From the NCBI GenBank assembly GCA_029975295.1, contig JARKPK010000029.1:1-49046 (forward strand): a stretch of DNA of 49,046 bases. Direction: 5' to 3'. Shown here piece after piece: positions 19,975-28,849 of the stretch. A program made the position numbers and the translations under genes. The notes under the pieces are model-generated. The model did no database searches and was not told where the DNA came from. It saw only the letters and a program-made list of their open reading frames with translations. Positions within the stretch are counted from its first letter, which is position 1. Every line of letters begins with the position of its first letter. Origin of the DNA: Thermoguttaceae bacterium. GTDB taxonomy: Bacteria; Planctomycetota; Planctomycetia; Pirellulales; Thermoguttaceae.

Positions 19975-20513
19975 CGTCCGCACCTTCTCGTTTCGCTTGC
20001 TCTTGACGTAATCCCATTCTTGCCGTTCGTTCCGCTTCCCGGGCCTCTGGCGTTAATCCGTCTTCGCAATCGCTTGCCAAAACACGTTCGCGTTTTCGCG
20101 AGCACTTCCCCGACCTCTTTCGTGCCATCACAGCCTTGCGATCACGCCCCGCCGATCGCCTATCCACACCTCGGCATCGATGGTTGGCGGTTTCCCGGCA
20201 CGAAGATTCTTCGCCCGTCGGCAGCCAAAGCCAAGAGAAACGCACGTAAAAGATGGGTAAAACAAACGTGTGAAAAATCTCGCGGGCCGTGACGAGCCGA
20301 GGACACAAGCGGAAAGCGGGCCGAATCTGACCGGTTTGCCCACGTTCGCGGCCAAGCGCGGTTGCCGAACGTCTTGCAGAACCAATGAAAAACCCCAGCC
20401 GCAGATACCACGGCAAGCCGCAAAAAACGCTGTGGTCAACAGAGGCCGAAGCGACAAACGTTGCGACGAGAAGGCTGCTTCACTCGCTTTGATCTGAGGC
20501 AACGCTGGTCGCG
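19975..20513. other. Intergenic region upstream of the desaturase gene
   Basis: About 540 bases between the PEP-CTERM gene end and the desaturase start. It is slightly AT-richer near 20240-20285. Short frames on the minus strand give Arg/Ser-rich translations without family resemblance. It presumably holds the desaturase promoter, but no convincing -35/-10 pair was found. Confidence 0.5.
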
Positions 20514-23336
20514 TCACTCGGCCGACCGGCCGCGACCGCAATCGCGCCGTTTCGAGGTCCGGCCAGGCCTGGGGGAGCTTCGCTTGCACTGTCTGCCGCA
20601 GCCGAACAGCAGCAGCACGATCGGCACGAACATGAGAAGGGCCGACGGCTCCGGAACCCCCTGAACAACTAATCCCGTAGGAGAAAACTCCAGCAGCAAA
20701 CTGCCGCCGCTCACCGTGACACGATCGAATTCGCCCACGCTCTCCAGCGCTTCGTACAGAAGAAACGTATCCGATGGGCCCGGCACGTAGCCGTCGCGGA
20801 GCACGATTTCCAGCTCGCCGGCCAGGATCGCCCGTCCGTGGATGCGCAACGAGTCGAACTCCGTTGGGCCAGCGATTTCCAAGACAAGCTTGCCGGCCGA
20901 GGTCTGAGTGAAGTCTCCCAAAATGTCGAGGATGCCCGGCGAGGCGCCGGGCGAAACAACTCCGGAGTTCTCAACAGCGGCAAAGACGAATCCTTGACCG
21001 CAAAGCGTCCCGGTCGGTTCGACGGTCAAGAAGCCCGCGGCCACCGAGCCCTGTTCGAGGCGCAGAGTGCCGGCTAAGGAGATTCTCTCCGCGTAAACAC
21101 TCACGTTGTCGTCCGATCTTTCGAGCGCGTGCAGAGCGTACCCTTCGTCGATGCGAAGCGCTGCGCCATCGATGCCGATCTGCCCCGCCGCTCCGACCTT
21201 CACCACCGTCCGGCCATTGATGACGGCATCGCCGCTGCCGGCCCCGATGCGCACCGGATGGGGCTCATCGGCGGCCGGCGACGGGCTTTCACCGTTGAAG
21301 CCGTTTCCTGCGCTCTCGACGGGATCGTTTCCACGATTGAGGTACAGCTTCAGCACCCCTTGTCCGGGATCGTCCGGCGCAGGGCCGCCGTAATCGAACG
21401 TTCCATCGACGATGAGCCCCGCCGTCTGAATGGTCCCGCCGGAAAGTCTCAAGGTGTGGTCCGCGTCGATCCGAATCGCGCCCGGCATCGACCAAACGGA
21501 AGTGACCAGCGAGTCGGCCGATGTCGCGAGCAGAACGGTCGTTGAGCCGTCCTGCCCAGTGAACTGGCTGCCGATGGAAATGTCGCCTTGCGCGAGGTCG
21601 AGTTCGCCGCCGGTGAATTCGAGCCTAGCACCCGAATCGTGGGTGAGCCGGTCCACAATCAGCTTGCCGCCGGCACTCGCGAGTCTGCCGGCGCCACCGA
21701 CGTGCAGGCCGCCGTACGCCCGCAAAACCATGTCGCCGTCCAACTCAAGATTCGCTCCCAGCGGCGCTCCGGCGCCCAACACGACCGGTGTTGTCCAAGT
21801 CCATTCGCCACCGTTCCAAACCACCGCAGCGCCCGGGGCTGCCGACAGCGACGCGGTGTAAAGACTTCCACCGACCAGCTCCAATCGGCTGTGTTCGGAC
21901 AGCATCAGACCATCGGAGAACGTCGCGCCGCCGGAGGTGATTTGCAGCGTCGCCGCATCGGTTCCATTGCCTACGACGATCGGGCCGCCGGTGGAGAACC
22001 GCGAAGAACCGTTGCCGAGCACCAAAACGCCCGAGTCGAACTGGAGAGCCGATCGCGGGCCGGCGACGACCACCTCCTCGGCGCGAAGCGTGCCGCCGGC
22101 CAGCAGCACCGAACCGCCGCCCGGCATGTCGTCGGCATTGCTGTCCAGCCATACGCGCAATGTGTTCAGGGTCGCGCCCGAGGGAATCTCAAGCGCGCCG
22201 GACACGTCGGGCGACAGGCCCATCTTCACTCCGCCGGCGGCCGTGAGCGTTCCGTTGCGAATGCGGAGCAATCCGGGTTCCGGCCCAATTTGACCAATGA
22301 AGATCGCCCCGGTGTTTTCCAGATGGCGCCCTCGGAGCTCCAAGGTCGCTTCGGCGTCGCAAACGCTGATGCCGCTGACGGTGCGGGACTGATCCAAAAC
22401 AACCGAGAAGGAACGTCCGCCGGGCAGCGACGCGAATTCCAGATCGGCGTCGGCCCCGGGCGAAGCATGCCCGTTGAACGTCTCCCAATTAGTCGCCTCG
22501 AAAAAATCGCCGCCGGCCGCGTTGATCCAGCGGAAAGCGGTGCCGTAGGCCGGCAAGAACCCCGCGCTCATTTCGATGTCGTACGCCTGCGACGCGGGAA
22601 CTTCTACGCCGTTGACCAGGACCGTCCTAGTCGGGTCGATGCTCATGATCGGATCGACGACGATGTTCCACTCGCCGCGCTGCGTGGGATTGAATTCGAG
22701 CACGTTGCCTTTGGCATAGATGTACAAAGTTCCGGTCTGGCCGACGGGCACGATTCTGCTTTCTTCGAACGACGCGGAATCGCTGGTGCGACCGTGATAC
22801 GCGTACACGGAAACCATATACTCCCAACTCTGGCTTGGCGACGCCTGAAATTGGGCGATTGCGCTTGCCACCGGATGCGAATAACCGGTCTGGGCTGTCA
22901 CCGAAGCTTCGGCTCGGGCTTGAAGCGTTACCCAAACCGGCATCAGAGGCGCTTCCGGATCGCGTCGCACAACGCGGAACGAATAGTTGATCCTTGCGTC
23001 CGCTTCCGCCCGGCGCAACAACGAGCCGGTCGCGCTGCACGCCATGTCAATCAAGGGGCGCTTACCGGCTTTCAGGTTGAGCACGCCGACGAACTGCCCG
23101 CTCTCATACGGATACAACGTCTTTTCCCGTTGCACGTCGAGTGAAGTGCTGCCCGGCCTGAACAGCTCGGCCGAGTAGTACTCGCTTCCGCCGTACTCGT
23201 TCCGAAACGTCGCCGTAAGGGAACCGCGAACGGTTGCGGTCGGAAGAGGCTCGCCTCGGGCGTCGGAGAGGACCGCCGCGACGGCCAAGACACCGAGGCT
23301 GACATGCGCCCAGAGCCCGCGAAAGGACGTGTCCAT
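20514..23336 (-). CDS. Large secreted beta-helix protein with PEP-CTERM sorting signal
   Basis: A 940-residue exported protein. A signal peptide (MDTSFRGLWAHVSLGVLAVAAVLSDARG) is followed by a roughly 280-residue beta-sandwich-like part. A long repeat region then has strand-turn units of the autotransporter-associated type (GSVLLAGGTLRAEEVVVAG, ATLQITSGGATFSDGLMLS, SRLELVGGSLYTASLS). The C-terminus has VPEP at about 894, a hydrophobic helix (SALLMFVPIVLLLFGC) and basic residues, the PEP-CTERM exosortase signal, so it is probably cleaved and displayed at the surface. Unusually, about 25 Arg/Ser-rich residues follow the helix, where such proteins normally end within a few residues. AAGGGG precedes the ATG at 23336. 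A polysaccharide- or matrix-associated role is inferred. Confidence 0.88.
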   Translation of the reverse strand: MDTSFRGLWAHVSLGVLAVAAVLSDARGEPLPTATVRGSLTATFRNEYGGSEYYSAELFRPGSTSLDVQREKTLYPYESGQFVGVLNLKAGKRPLIDMACSATGSLLRRAEADARINYSFRVVRRDPEAPLMPVWVTLQARAEASVTAQTGYSHPVASAIAQFQASPSQSWEYMVSVYAYHGRTSDSASFEESRIVPVGQTGTLYIYAKGNVLEFNPTQRGEWNIVVDPIMSIDPTRTVLVNGVEVPASQAYDIEMSAGFLPAYGTAFRWINAAGGDFFEATNWETFNGHASPGADADLEFASLPGGRSFSVVLDQSRTVSGISVCDAEATLELRGRHLENTGAIFIGQIGPEPGLLRIRNGTLTAAGGVKMGLSPDVSGALEIPSGATLNTLRVWLDSNADDMPGGGSVLLAGGTLRAEEVVVAGPRSALQFDSGVLVLGNGSSRFSTGGPIVVGNGTDAATLQITSGGATFSDGLMLSEHSRLELVGGSLYTASLSAAPGAAVVWNGGEWTWTTPVVLGAGAPLGANLELDGDMVLRAYGGLHVGGAGRLASAGGKLIVDRLTHDSGARLEFTGGELDLAQGDISIGSQFTGQDGSTTVLLATSADSLVTSVWSMPGAIRIDADHTLRLSGGTIQTAGLIVDGTFDYGGPAPDDPGQGVLKLYLNRGNDPVESAGNGFNGESPSPAADEPHPVRIGAGSGDAVINGRTVVKVGAAGQIGIDGAALRIDEGYALHALERSDDNVSVYAERISLAGTLRLEQGSVAAGFLTVEPTGTLCGQGFVFAAVENSGVVSPGASPGILDILGDFTQTSAGKLVLEIAGPTEFDSLRIHGRAILAGELEIVLRDGYVPGPSDTFLLYEALESVGEFDRVTVSGGSLLLEFSPTGLVVQGVPEPSALLMFVPIVLLLFGCGRQCKRSSPRPGRTSKRRDCGRGRSAE

Positions 23337-23361
23337 GACGCACCCCTTTCGGAGGAGAGAC

Positions 23362-23435
23362 GGCACAGATGGGTTGTGCCCATCCGCCCTAGCACTAGGT
23401 GTAGCCCATGGCGTTCGAACTTTCAAGCGAAAGTT
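23362..23435. promoter_or_regulatory. Three inverted repeats upstream of the PEP-CTERM gene
   Basis: Within 100 bases upstream of the start codon there are three short inverted repeats. They are GGCACA/TGTGCC with a 7-base loop (23362-23380), CCTAG-CA-CTAGG (23388-23399), and AACTTTC-AAGC-GAAAGTT with 7-base perfect arms (23418-23435). The first may form an mRNA hairpin near the ribosome-binding site; the others have the look of operator sites. The repeats are seen directly; their role is inferred. Confidence 0.45.
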
Positions 23436-23634
23436 GCGCAGAACCCGATTTCGCTTCGGTTAGCATCTACCGCGCCAAAATGGACCACGCGACATGAAAA
23501 CGCTTGCCATACACAGTGCAGACGGCCTGCGCCACCCTCTCGAAGATGGGGCCGAGCCCCCGTTGCCGCCTCGATCGCAAAACGAGGAAAGGGCGCAGGT
23601 GGAGCGTACGTCAGAGTGCGAAGCGTCGGCGTCG

Positions 23635-24477
23635 CTATTTCGAGGGAAAATGCGTCAGGGCCTTGGCTGCTTCGGCCGCGAGCCAATCGCGGGCGGGACC
23701 GCCGTCGTGATACTTCGCCCGACGCAAGATCGGCCCCGGGTCGTCGCGGACAGCCTCCAGCGCCGTCTGCGACTCGGCACAGACCGGCAGGGTGAGCATG
23801 CAATAGGCATTGGGCGAGCCGACCAACGCACCGAAGGCGTTGGGAATGCCCATCGTAACCACCGGCGTCGGTTCCGGGTGCTTCTTCACGAACGCCCGCA
23901 CGCGGTCGAGGATCGCCCGTTTGCCGGCGACGATCTCGAACTGATGGGTGAACATGCGGCACGAATCGTAATACGTGTTGATCTGCTCGGCAATCGCCGC
24001 CTCGGGCGACGACGCCGGCACCTCGACCGGTTCGAGAAGCCGAAATTGATACCACTGGCCTTCGGCCGGGGCGCCCTGCTCTTCGATGCCCATCTCGGCC
24101 GCGGGATAATGGTCGAGCCGTATCGGCCCGCCGACGAGCAACACTTCGACCGCGCGGTCGCGCATGTGCTCCAAGTAAACCGTGATTTGAAGTGAAAGCA
24201 CCAATTCGACGCGTTTGACTTCGCGCCCGCGGATCGTTTCGCTCACGTCGAAGACGAGCCGATAGGGCTTGCCGATTTTTTGCAGGTCGGTCAGCGGCTT
24301 GTCGTACTCGATCCGCTCGAGGCCGCCGATCTTACCGACATACAAAATGCGGCCTCCGCCGGCATACGCCTCGGCCGAGACGAAGCCCCGCCCCGTTTGG
24401 GCCGCACCAGAGTTTGCCGCCAGCAACGCAAAAAGCGAAATCGCCCCGAGCCGCAATCGCCCAACGAAAAGACGCAT
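23635..24477 (-). CDS. Secreted hypothetical protein
   Basis: 280-residue protein with a clear signal peptide (MRLFVGRLRLGAISLFALLAANSGAAQ). No known family is recognised. The mature part has a beta-rich stretch (YVGKIGGLERIEYDKPLTDLQKIGKPYRLVFDV), then VELVLSLQITVYLEHMRDRAVEVLLVGGP, and a helical C-terminal half ending ARDWLAAEAAKALTHFPSK. The mention-like pattern of a rate or percent threshold is absent, and no catalytic motif stands out. A GGAG ribosome-binding site about 8 bases before the ATG at 24477 fixes the start. It is divergent from hemL, with a shared 326-base spacer. A periplasmic or outer-face location is inferred from the signal peptide. Confidence 0.8.
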   Translation of the reverse strand: MRLFVGRLRLGAISLFALLAANSGAAQTGRGFVSAEAYAGGGRILYVGKIGGLERIEYDKPLTDLQKIGKPYRLVFDVSETIRGREVKRVELVLSLQITVYLEHMRDRAVEVLLVGGPIRLDHYPAAEMGIEEQGAPAEGQWYQFRLLEPVEVPASSPEAAIAEQINTYYDSCRMFTHQFEIVAGKRAILDRVRAFVKKHPEPTPVVTMGIPNAFGALVGSPNAYCMLTLPVCAESQTALEAVRDDPGPILRRAKYHDGGPARDWLAAEAAKALTHFPSK

Positions 24478-24803
24478 CTTCGTTTCTCCACTGCCGCCTT
24501 TGCTTGCCGCAGGCGTGGTGCGTTCGGAAGCTGTCCTCTGTTCGGTTGAAAAGCAGCGGTTCCTCAACGGAATCATCGGCGACCTTCCGCTCTTCGTCAA
24601 GTTCTTTTCTTTCAATCGGTTCAATCGCGGGCTTGAACAGCCTGTTGAAAAATCCCAAAGGTGGTGCGTGCTACCTGCCCTGGTTCACAGTGAATCGGAA
24701 TTTCGGGCCGCCTGAGCAGCGCGAACCGGATTCTGCGGCCGCTCTCGCGACCGGCAAGGCGTGTGGTAAGATATCGGTCTTTGCCGAATCGGAGGGTGCA
24801 GCT
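24478..24803. other. Divergent intergenic region between the secreted hypothetical and hemL
   Basis: About 326 bases that must hold promoters for both flanking genes. A TAAGAT (-10-like) hexamer lies at about 24765-24770 ahead of hemL, but no good -35 is spaced to it. A stretch near 24637-24658 (CAGCCTGTTGAAAAATCCC) resembles ends of some insertion sequences, with no partner repeat found. Confidence 0.4.
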
Positions 24804-26096
<1,293 letters not shown>

Positions 26097-26399
26097 TCGA
26101 CCGATGCGCCCAGTGATCGGCCGAGAACAGCACAACGGGCCGCAAAGAGTACGGGCGCCCGTTCAGCCCACGCTGCGGCGAGTTGGGTTGTCCGATAGAC
26201 GAAAGGCCGGACGGGACGGAGGCGATGGTAGTGAGCCTGGTCGAATACTCAGGATTTATCGCCGCCCGCTGCCGACGCGCGTTCGTCCTTTCCGCAGTGA
26301 AGCCTTCCCCCAAAGCAGCGCTGCTTCTACCGTCCACCAACCCGCGGCTCCACCGCGTGCGCCGGGCAATCCAACCCGTGCGCCCTTCCTCCGCTCCAA
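26097..26399. other. Convergent intergenic region after hemL
   Basis: About 300 bases between the convergent ends of hemL and the SGNH hydrolase gene. No gene was recognised, and no hairpin with a T-run that would serve as a clear terminator for either gene was found. Confidence 0.5.
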
Positions 26400-27131
26400 T
26401 CAACGACTTTCGGTCTCGGCCAGGAGTGTTTTTACCTTGTCTTTTATGGCCTCCGCCCAGATTTCATAGCCTTTCGGAGCCAGATGCAGGAAGTCCGGCA
26501 TCACGTCTTTGCTAATGGTGCCATCCGGCTCAAGGAACTTGGCCGAGATATCCATATATTCCACGGGCCCACCGTGAAATTGAGAAATCCGTTTGTTGAC
26601 GGCGTCTCTCGTTTTACGGCCGGGATTAGGTTTCTGCCCAACGGGAAGGATGCTCAACAGCAAAATCTTTGCTTTGGGCTGCTTCGTCTGGATCAGGTCG
26701 ATGATCGATTTGACACCGGCCGCCACGTCCTCGGGCACCGGATTCGACCCCCAGCAGTTGTTGGTTCCAATCATTACCACGAAAACGCGCGCCTGATAAC
26801 CGTCCAACTGACCGTGCTTCAGCCGCCAGAGAACATTTTGGGTCCGATCTCCGCCGACCCCCATGTTGACAGCCCGGTACGAACCCCAGTATTTGTTCCA
26901 GACTTCTTTGTTGCCCTCTCCTCTCCAACGTCTCGTGATCGAGTCGCCAACGAAGACCAGATCGATGTCTGCACCCAACTTCTGAAGGTCGGCGTTGATC
27001 TCCTTGTACTGATCCTTCCCGAGGGAATCAGTTCGCTCTTGGGGCGTAGTCGGAGAGTCCTCAGCAGCAGCGAACCCGAAGAGGCTGGCCGTGACGATGA
27101 AAACCGCCATGACTTTCGATCGGGTAACCAT
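26400..27131 (-). CDS. Secreted SGNH/GDSL hydrolase (PAF-acetylhydrolase-like)
   Basis: 243-residue esterase-type hydrolase with a signal peptide (MVTRSKVMAVFIVTASLFGFAAA). SGNH blocks are in order: the nucleophile S64 in VFVGDSITRRW, the glycine of MGVGGDRTQNVLWRL, the asparagine in VVMIGTNN, and the D-x-x-H pair in PDFLHLAPKGYEIWAEAI. This arrangement matches the platelet-activating-factor acetylhydrolase-like branch, often secreted deacetylases of polysaccharides or glycans in planctomycetes. The true substrate is unknown. Codons and base composition are more AT-rich than the surrounding genes, as in the orphan gene upstream, suggesting recent acquisition. The ATG at 27131 was chosen because the signal peptide starts there. 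Confidence 0.9.
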   Translation of the reverse strand: MVTRSKVMAVFIVTASLFGFAAAEDSPTTPQERTDSLGKDQYKEINADLQKLGADIDLVFVGDSITRRWRGEGNKEVWNKYWGSYRAVNMGVGGDRTQNVLWRLKHGQLDGYQARVFVVMIGTNNCWGSNPVPEDVAAGVKSIIDLIQTKQPKAKILLLSILPVGQKPNPGRKTRDAVNKRISQFHGGPVEYMDISAKFLEPDGTISKDVMPDFLHLAPKGYEIWAEAIKDKVKTLLAETESR

Positions 27132-27301
27132 GTTCGACTGGCCCTCATTTTTGGGGTTGAACAAGCTGTCGGCAACCGTGCTCCTCCGACAAGCCGGCCG
27201 AAAACGAACGGCGGCAAAGGGACCGACGCCTTTTTCTCGTCGACCAACTCGCCCGTTCTCTGCGGGCGTCTCTGATCGTCGCCCTCCACCGCCGAAAGCC
27301 A

Positions 27302-27368
27302 AGCTAACCTGCGAGTTGCGAGGCGCGAAGCGCCGGCGTAGCGAGTCAGGTTGAGCGACGTGTTAGGG
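27302..27368 (-). repeat. attC-like inverted-repeat element overlapping the stop of the orphan gene
   Basis: On the minus strand this element begins CCCTAAC, which contains the TAA stop of the 170-residue gene. It continues GCTCAACCTG, a GGCGC-TTC-GCGCC hairpin, then CAGGTTAGC. The arms GCTCAACCTG and CAGGTTAGC pair with one extra unpaired C, an asymmetry typical of integron attC inner boxes. A clean outer right box (GTTRRRY) is not found, so it is degenerate or a related repeat. Confidence 0.45.
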
Positions 27369-27875
27369 TGCATTTTTCCGGAGATAGGGCGTACTCGACG
27401 GCAACAGCCTCTCGAAAACTTGAATAGCTTCGTTATGCCAGGCTTGCAACGGAGCCCACTCCGTGGGTGGATCACACCACCAACTGAATCGCGCCGAAGC
27501 CATGTAGTTGCCGACTTCTATACCGTTACTGACGCCGTCAATGCCAACCGTATTGACTAGTATGAATGCTGGAAGTGTTATCGCCCAAAGCCCTTCCTGT
27601 AATGCATCTAACACGCTTTCATCGAGCTGTGCCTCCGCTCCGTACATTTTTTTAGCGTCTGGCGATATACCCCCTGTGCGTTGGTCCCATACGACTCTAC
27701 GAAGAAAGTACTGCTTTTTGTCTTCTATCACTGTCCAGGAGCAGTGAGGCTCAAACGCGGGATAGCGCCACACGCGCAACAACACCTTCGGGGATTTCTT
27801 TCGAGGCAGCCCCGGGTATCGGAGAGGATTCTCCAGGAGTCCGGTAGCGTTTCCCTCTTGTGCAGTACGGTTCAC
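27363..27875 (-). CDS. Hypothetical protein, candidate lone gene cassette
   Basis: 170-residue protein of unknown family. It contains LRVWRYPAFEPHCSWTVIED, an ITLPAFILVNTVGIDGVSNGIEVG core and a Trp-rich C-terminal part (ARFSWWCDPPTEWAPL, AWHNEAIQVFERLLPSS). There is no signal peptide or membrane segment. The start is a GTG at 27875 with no obvious ribosome-binding site. Base composition is clearly lower in GC than the window average. Its TAA stop lies inside a CCCTAAC box, and upstream of its start lies another inverted-repeat element with GTTAGGC, the layout of an integron gene cassette. Small orphan proteins of this sort are common as cassettes. Function cannot be assigned. Confidence 0.65.
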   Translation of the reverse strand: MNRTAQEGNATGLLENPLRYPGLPRKKSPKVLLRVWRYPAFEPHCSWTVIEDKKQYFLRRVVWDQRTGGISPDAKKMYGAEAQLDESVLDALQEGLWAITLPAFILVNTVGIDGVSNGIEVGNYMASARFSWWCDPPTEWAPLQAWHNEAIQVFERLLPSSTPYLRKNAP

Positions 27876-27924
27876 AGCTTGGTGTACCCTAATGTGTTTA
27901 TAGGAAGTTTCTGCCTATCACCTG

Positions 27925-27946
27925 TAGGCCGCAAATGTGCGGCCTA
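27925..27946. repeat. Perfect 9-bp inverted repeat upstream of the orphan gene
   Basis: TAGGCCGCA and TGCGGCCTA flank a 4-base loop, a perfect hairpin. It overlaps the GTTAGGC box of the adjoining attC-like element and lies about 50-70 bases upstream of the orphan gene start. A related GCCTATCAC copy lies just beside it at 27913-27921. It could be a terminator stem without a T-run or part of the recombination site. Confidence 0.6.
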
Positions 27947-28026
27947 ACGCGCAGGCGGTTTATTGAATTAAGTCGAATTGTAGCCACGGGTTGTTCCCTT
28001 GTCACGCCATTTGCTGCGTGATAGGC
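27942..28026 (-). repeat. attC-like element preceding the orphan gene
   Basis: Outer arms GCCTAACGCGCAG (27942-27954) and CTGCGTGATAGGC (28014-28026) form a 13-base inverted repeat with 11 matches. Inner GGCG and CGCC boxes and an unstructured centre give an 85-base element. Read on the minus strand it ends GTTAGGC, which fits the attC right-box consensus GTTRRRY, directly ahead of the orphan gene. Layout and size fit attC; no integrase is in the window. Confidence 0.5.
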
Positions 28027-28365
28027 CGCCCTTGCCAATCGCTCATCGGGCCGGCGGATCAGACCGTCAGTTGGCCGGCGCGGCCCGCTTCTACCGGGGT
28101 TGGAGACCGAATTCAGTCGCACAGGCGCGAACTCGTTCCTCCAGCAAACAAGCCCAAGGGGGGAGCGGAGTTGGCGGGCCGTTGGACTTGCGGTCGATCC
28201 CCCAAAATGACCGAACTTATTATCACCATGCTTAGGGGGCGCGTCAATCAACGAGCGAACAGCATCGGGCGGGTGAACCCTTTCGTTCACGGTGCTTTTA
28301 GGTGGCTTGGTTGGCGGGGCCCGCCGCCGGTGTGTGGATGGGTTTAGCCGAGGCCGACCGGGCTA

Positions 28366-28395
28366 CCCTGCCGAAGGCCGCCCTGCCGAAGGCCG
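28366..28395. repeat. Perfect 15-bp tandem duplication
   Basis: The 15-base unit CCCTGCCGAAGGCCG occurs twice without a gap (28366-28380, 28381-28395). It lies in non-coding DNA after the attC-like region. Confidence 0.85.
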
Positions 28396-28495
28396 ACCTC
28401 GGGCCGACAAAGGGCCGAAGCCCGAGAAGGCGCAGCAGGCGCTCAGGCCGCATGAGCGACGAAACTCGAACTACCCCACCACCTATTTGCTCAGT

Positions 28496-28578
28496 GACCC
28501 AATTACTGAGTCGTCCAAATGCCCGGTCGTCCAATTGCCCAGTCACCCAGTCACCCATTGGTCCATTGGCCCATTGGC
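28496..28578. repeat. Degenerate simple-sequence tract (GTCCAAT/CAGTCACC/CCATTGG units)
   Basis: This stretch is built from short overlapping units: GTCGTCCAA twice, CAGTCACC twice in tandem, and CCATTGG three times at 8-9 base spacing. It lies about 270-350 bases upstream of the beta-barrel gene. Slippage-type amplification is the simplest origin. Confidence 0.6.
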
Positions 28579-28849
28579 GCGGCCGAATCTGGCACGCATC
28601 GCACGTATTTGCCCGTGTCTGCATGTCCGCCTGCCGGAGTATCCGCGCGCTGGCATGTTGCATGTCGCATCCCCCCGATTTGGCCTTGACATCGGCGATG
28701 CAGGCCGAGTATTCCATTGCTCCCCGAGATCGGGCAGAGACGCGGTTGGCCGGCTTCGCTCCCAATGGCAGACGTTGTTGGGCGCGTGTGGATGGCCGAC
28801 AGCGGCCGAAGATCATTTCTGTTTGGCGATTCGATTCGAGGGCGTGGCG

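Larger units (their letters stand above)
28027..28849. other. Intergenic region with short repeats upstream of the beta-barrel gene
   Basis: About 820 bases without a recognisable gene. It contains the tandem 15-base duplication at 28366-28395 and a degenerate simple-sequence tract at about 28496-28578. A reading frame is open through much of it in phase with the next gene, but its translation is Arg/Pro/Ala-rich without family resemblance, and a better start with ribosome-binding site lies at 28850. Confidence 0.55.

Noticed and set aside
21588-23144. A 518-codon plus-strand frame opposite the PEP-CTERM gene
   Set aside because: Arg/Gln/Ala-rich translation without family; the minus-strand frame has a signal peptide, repeats and sorting signal.
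24637-24658. Sequence resembling an insertion-sequence end
   Set aside because: A single copy with no matching inverted repeat, transposase remnant or target duplication nearby.
28292-28849. In-frame upstream extension of the first barrel gene
   Set aside because: It has no family resemblance and contains simple repeats; the GTG at 28850 has a good ribosome-binding site and starts a signal sequence.
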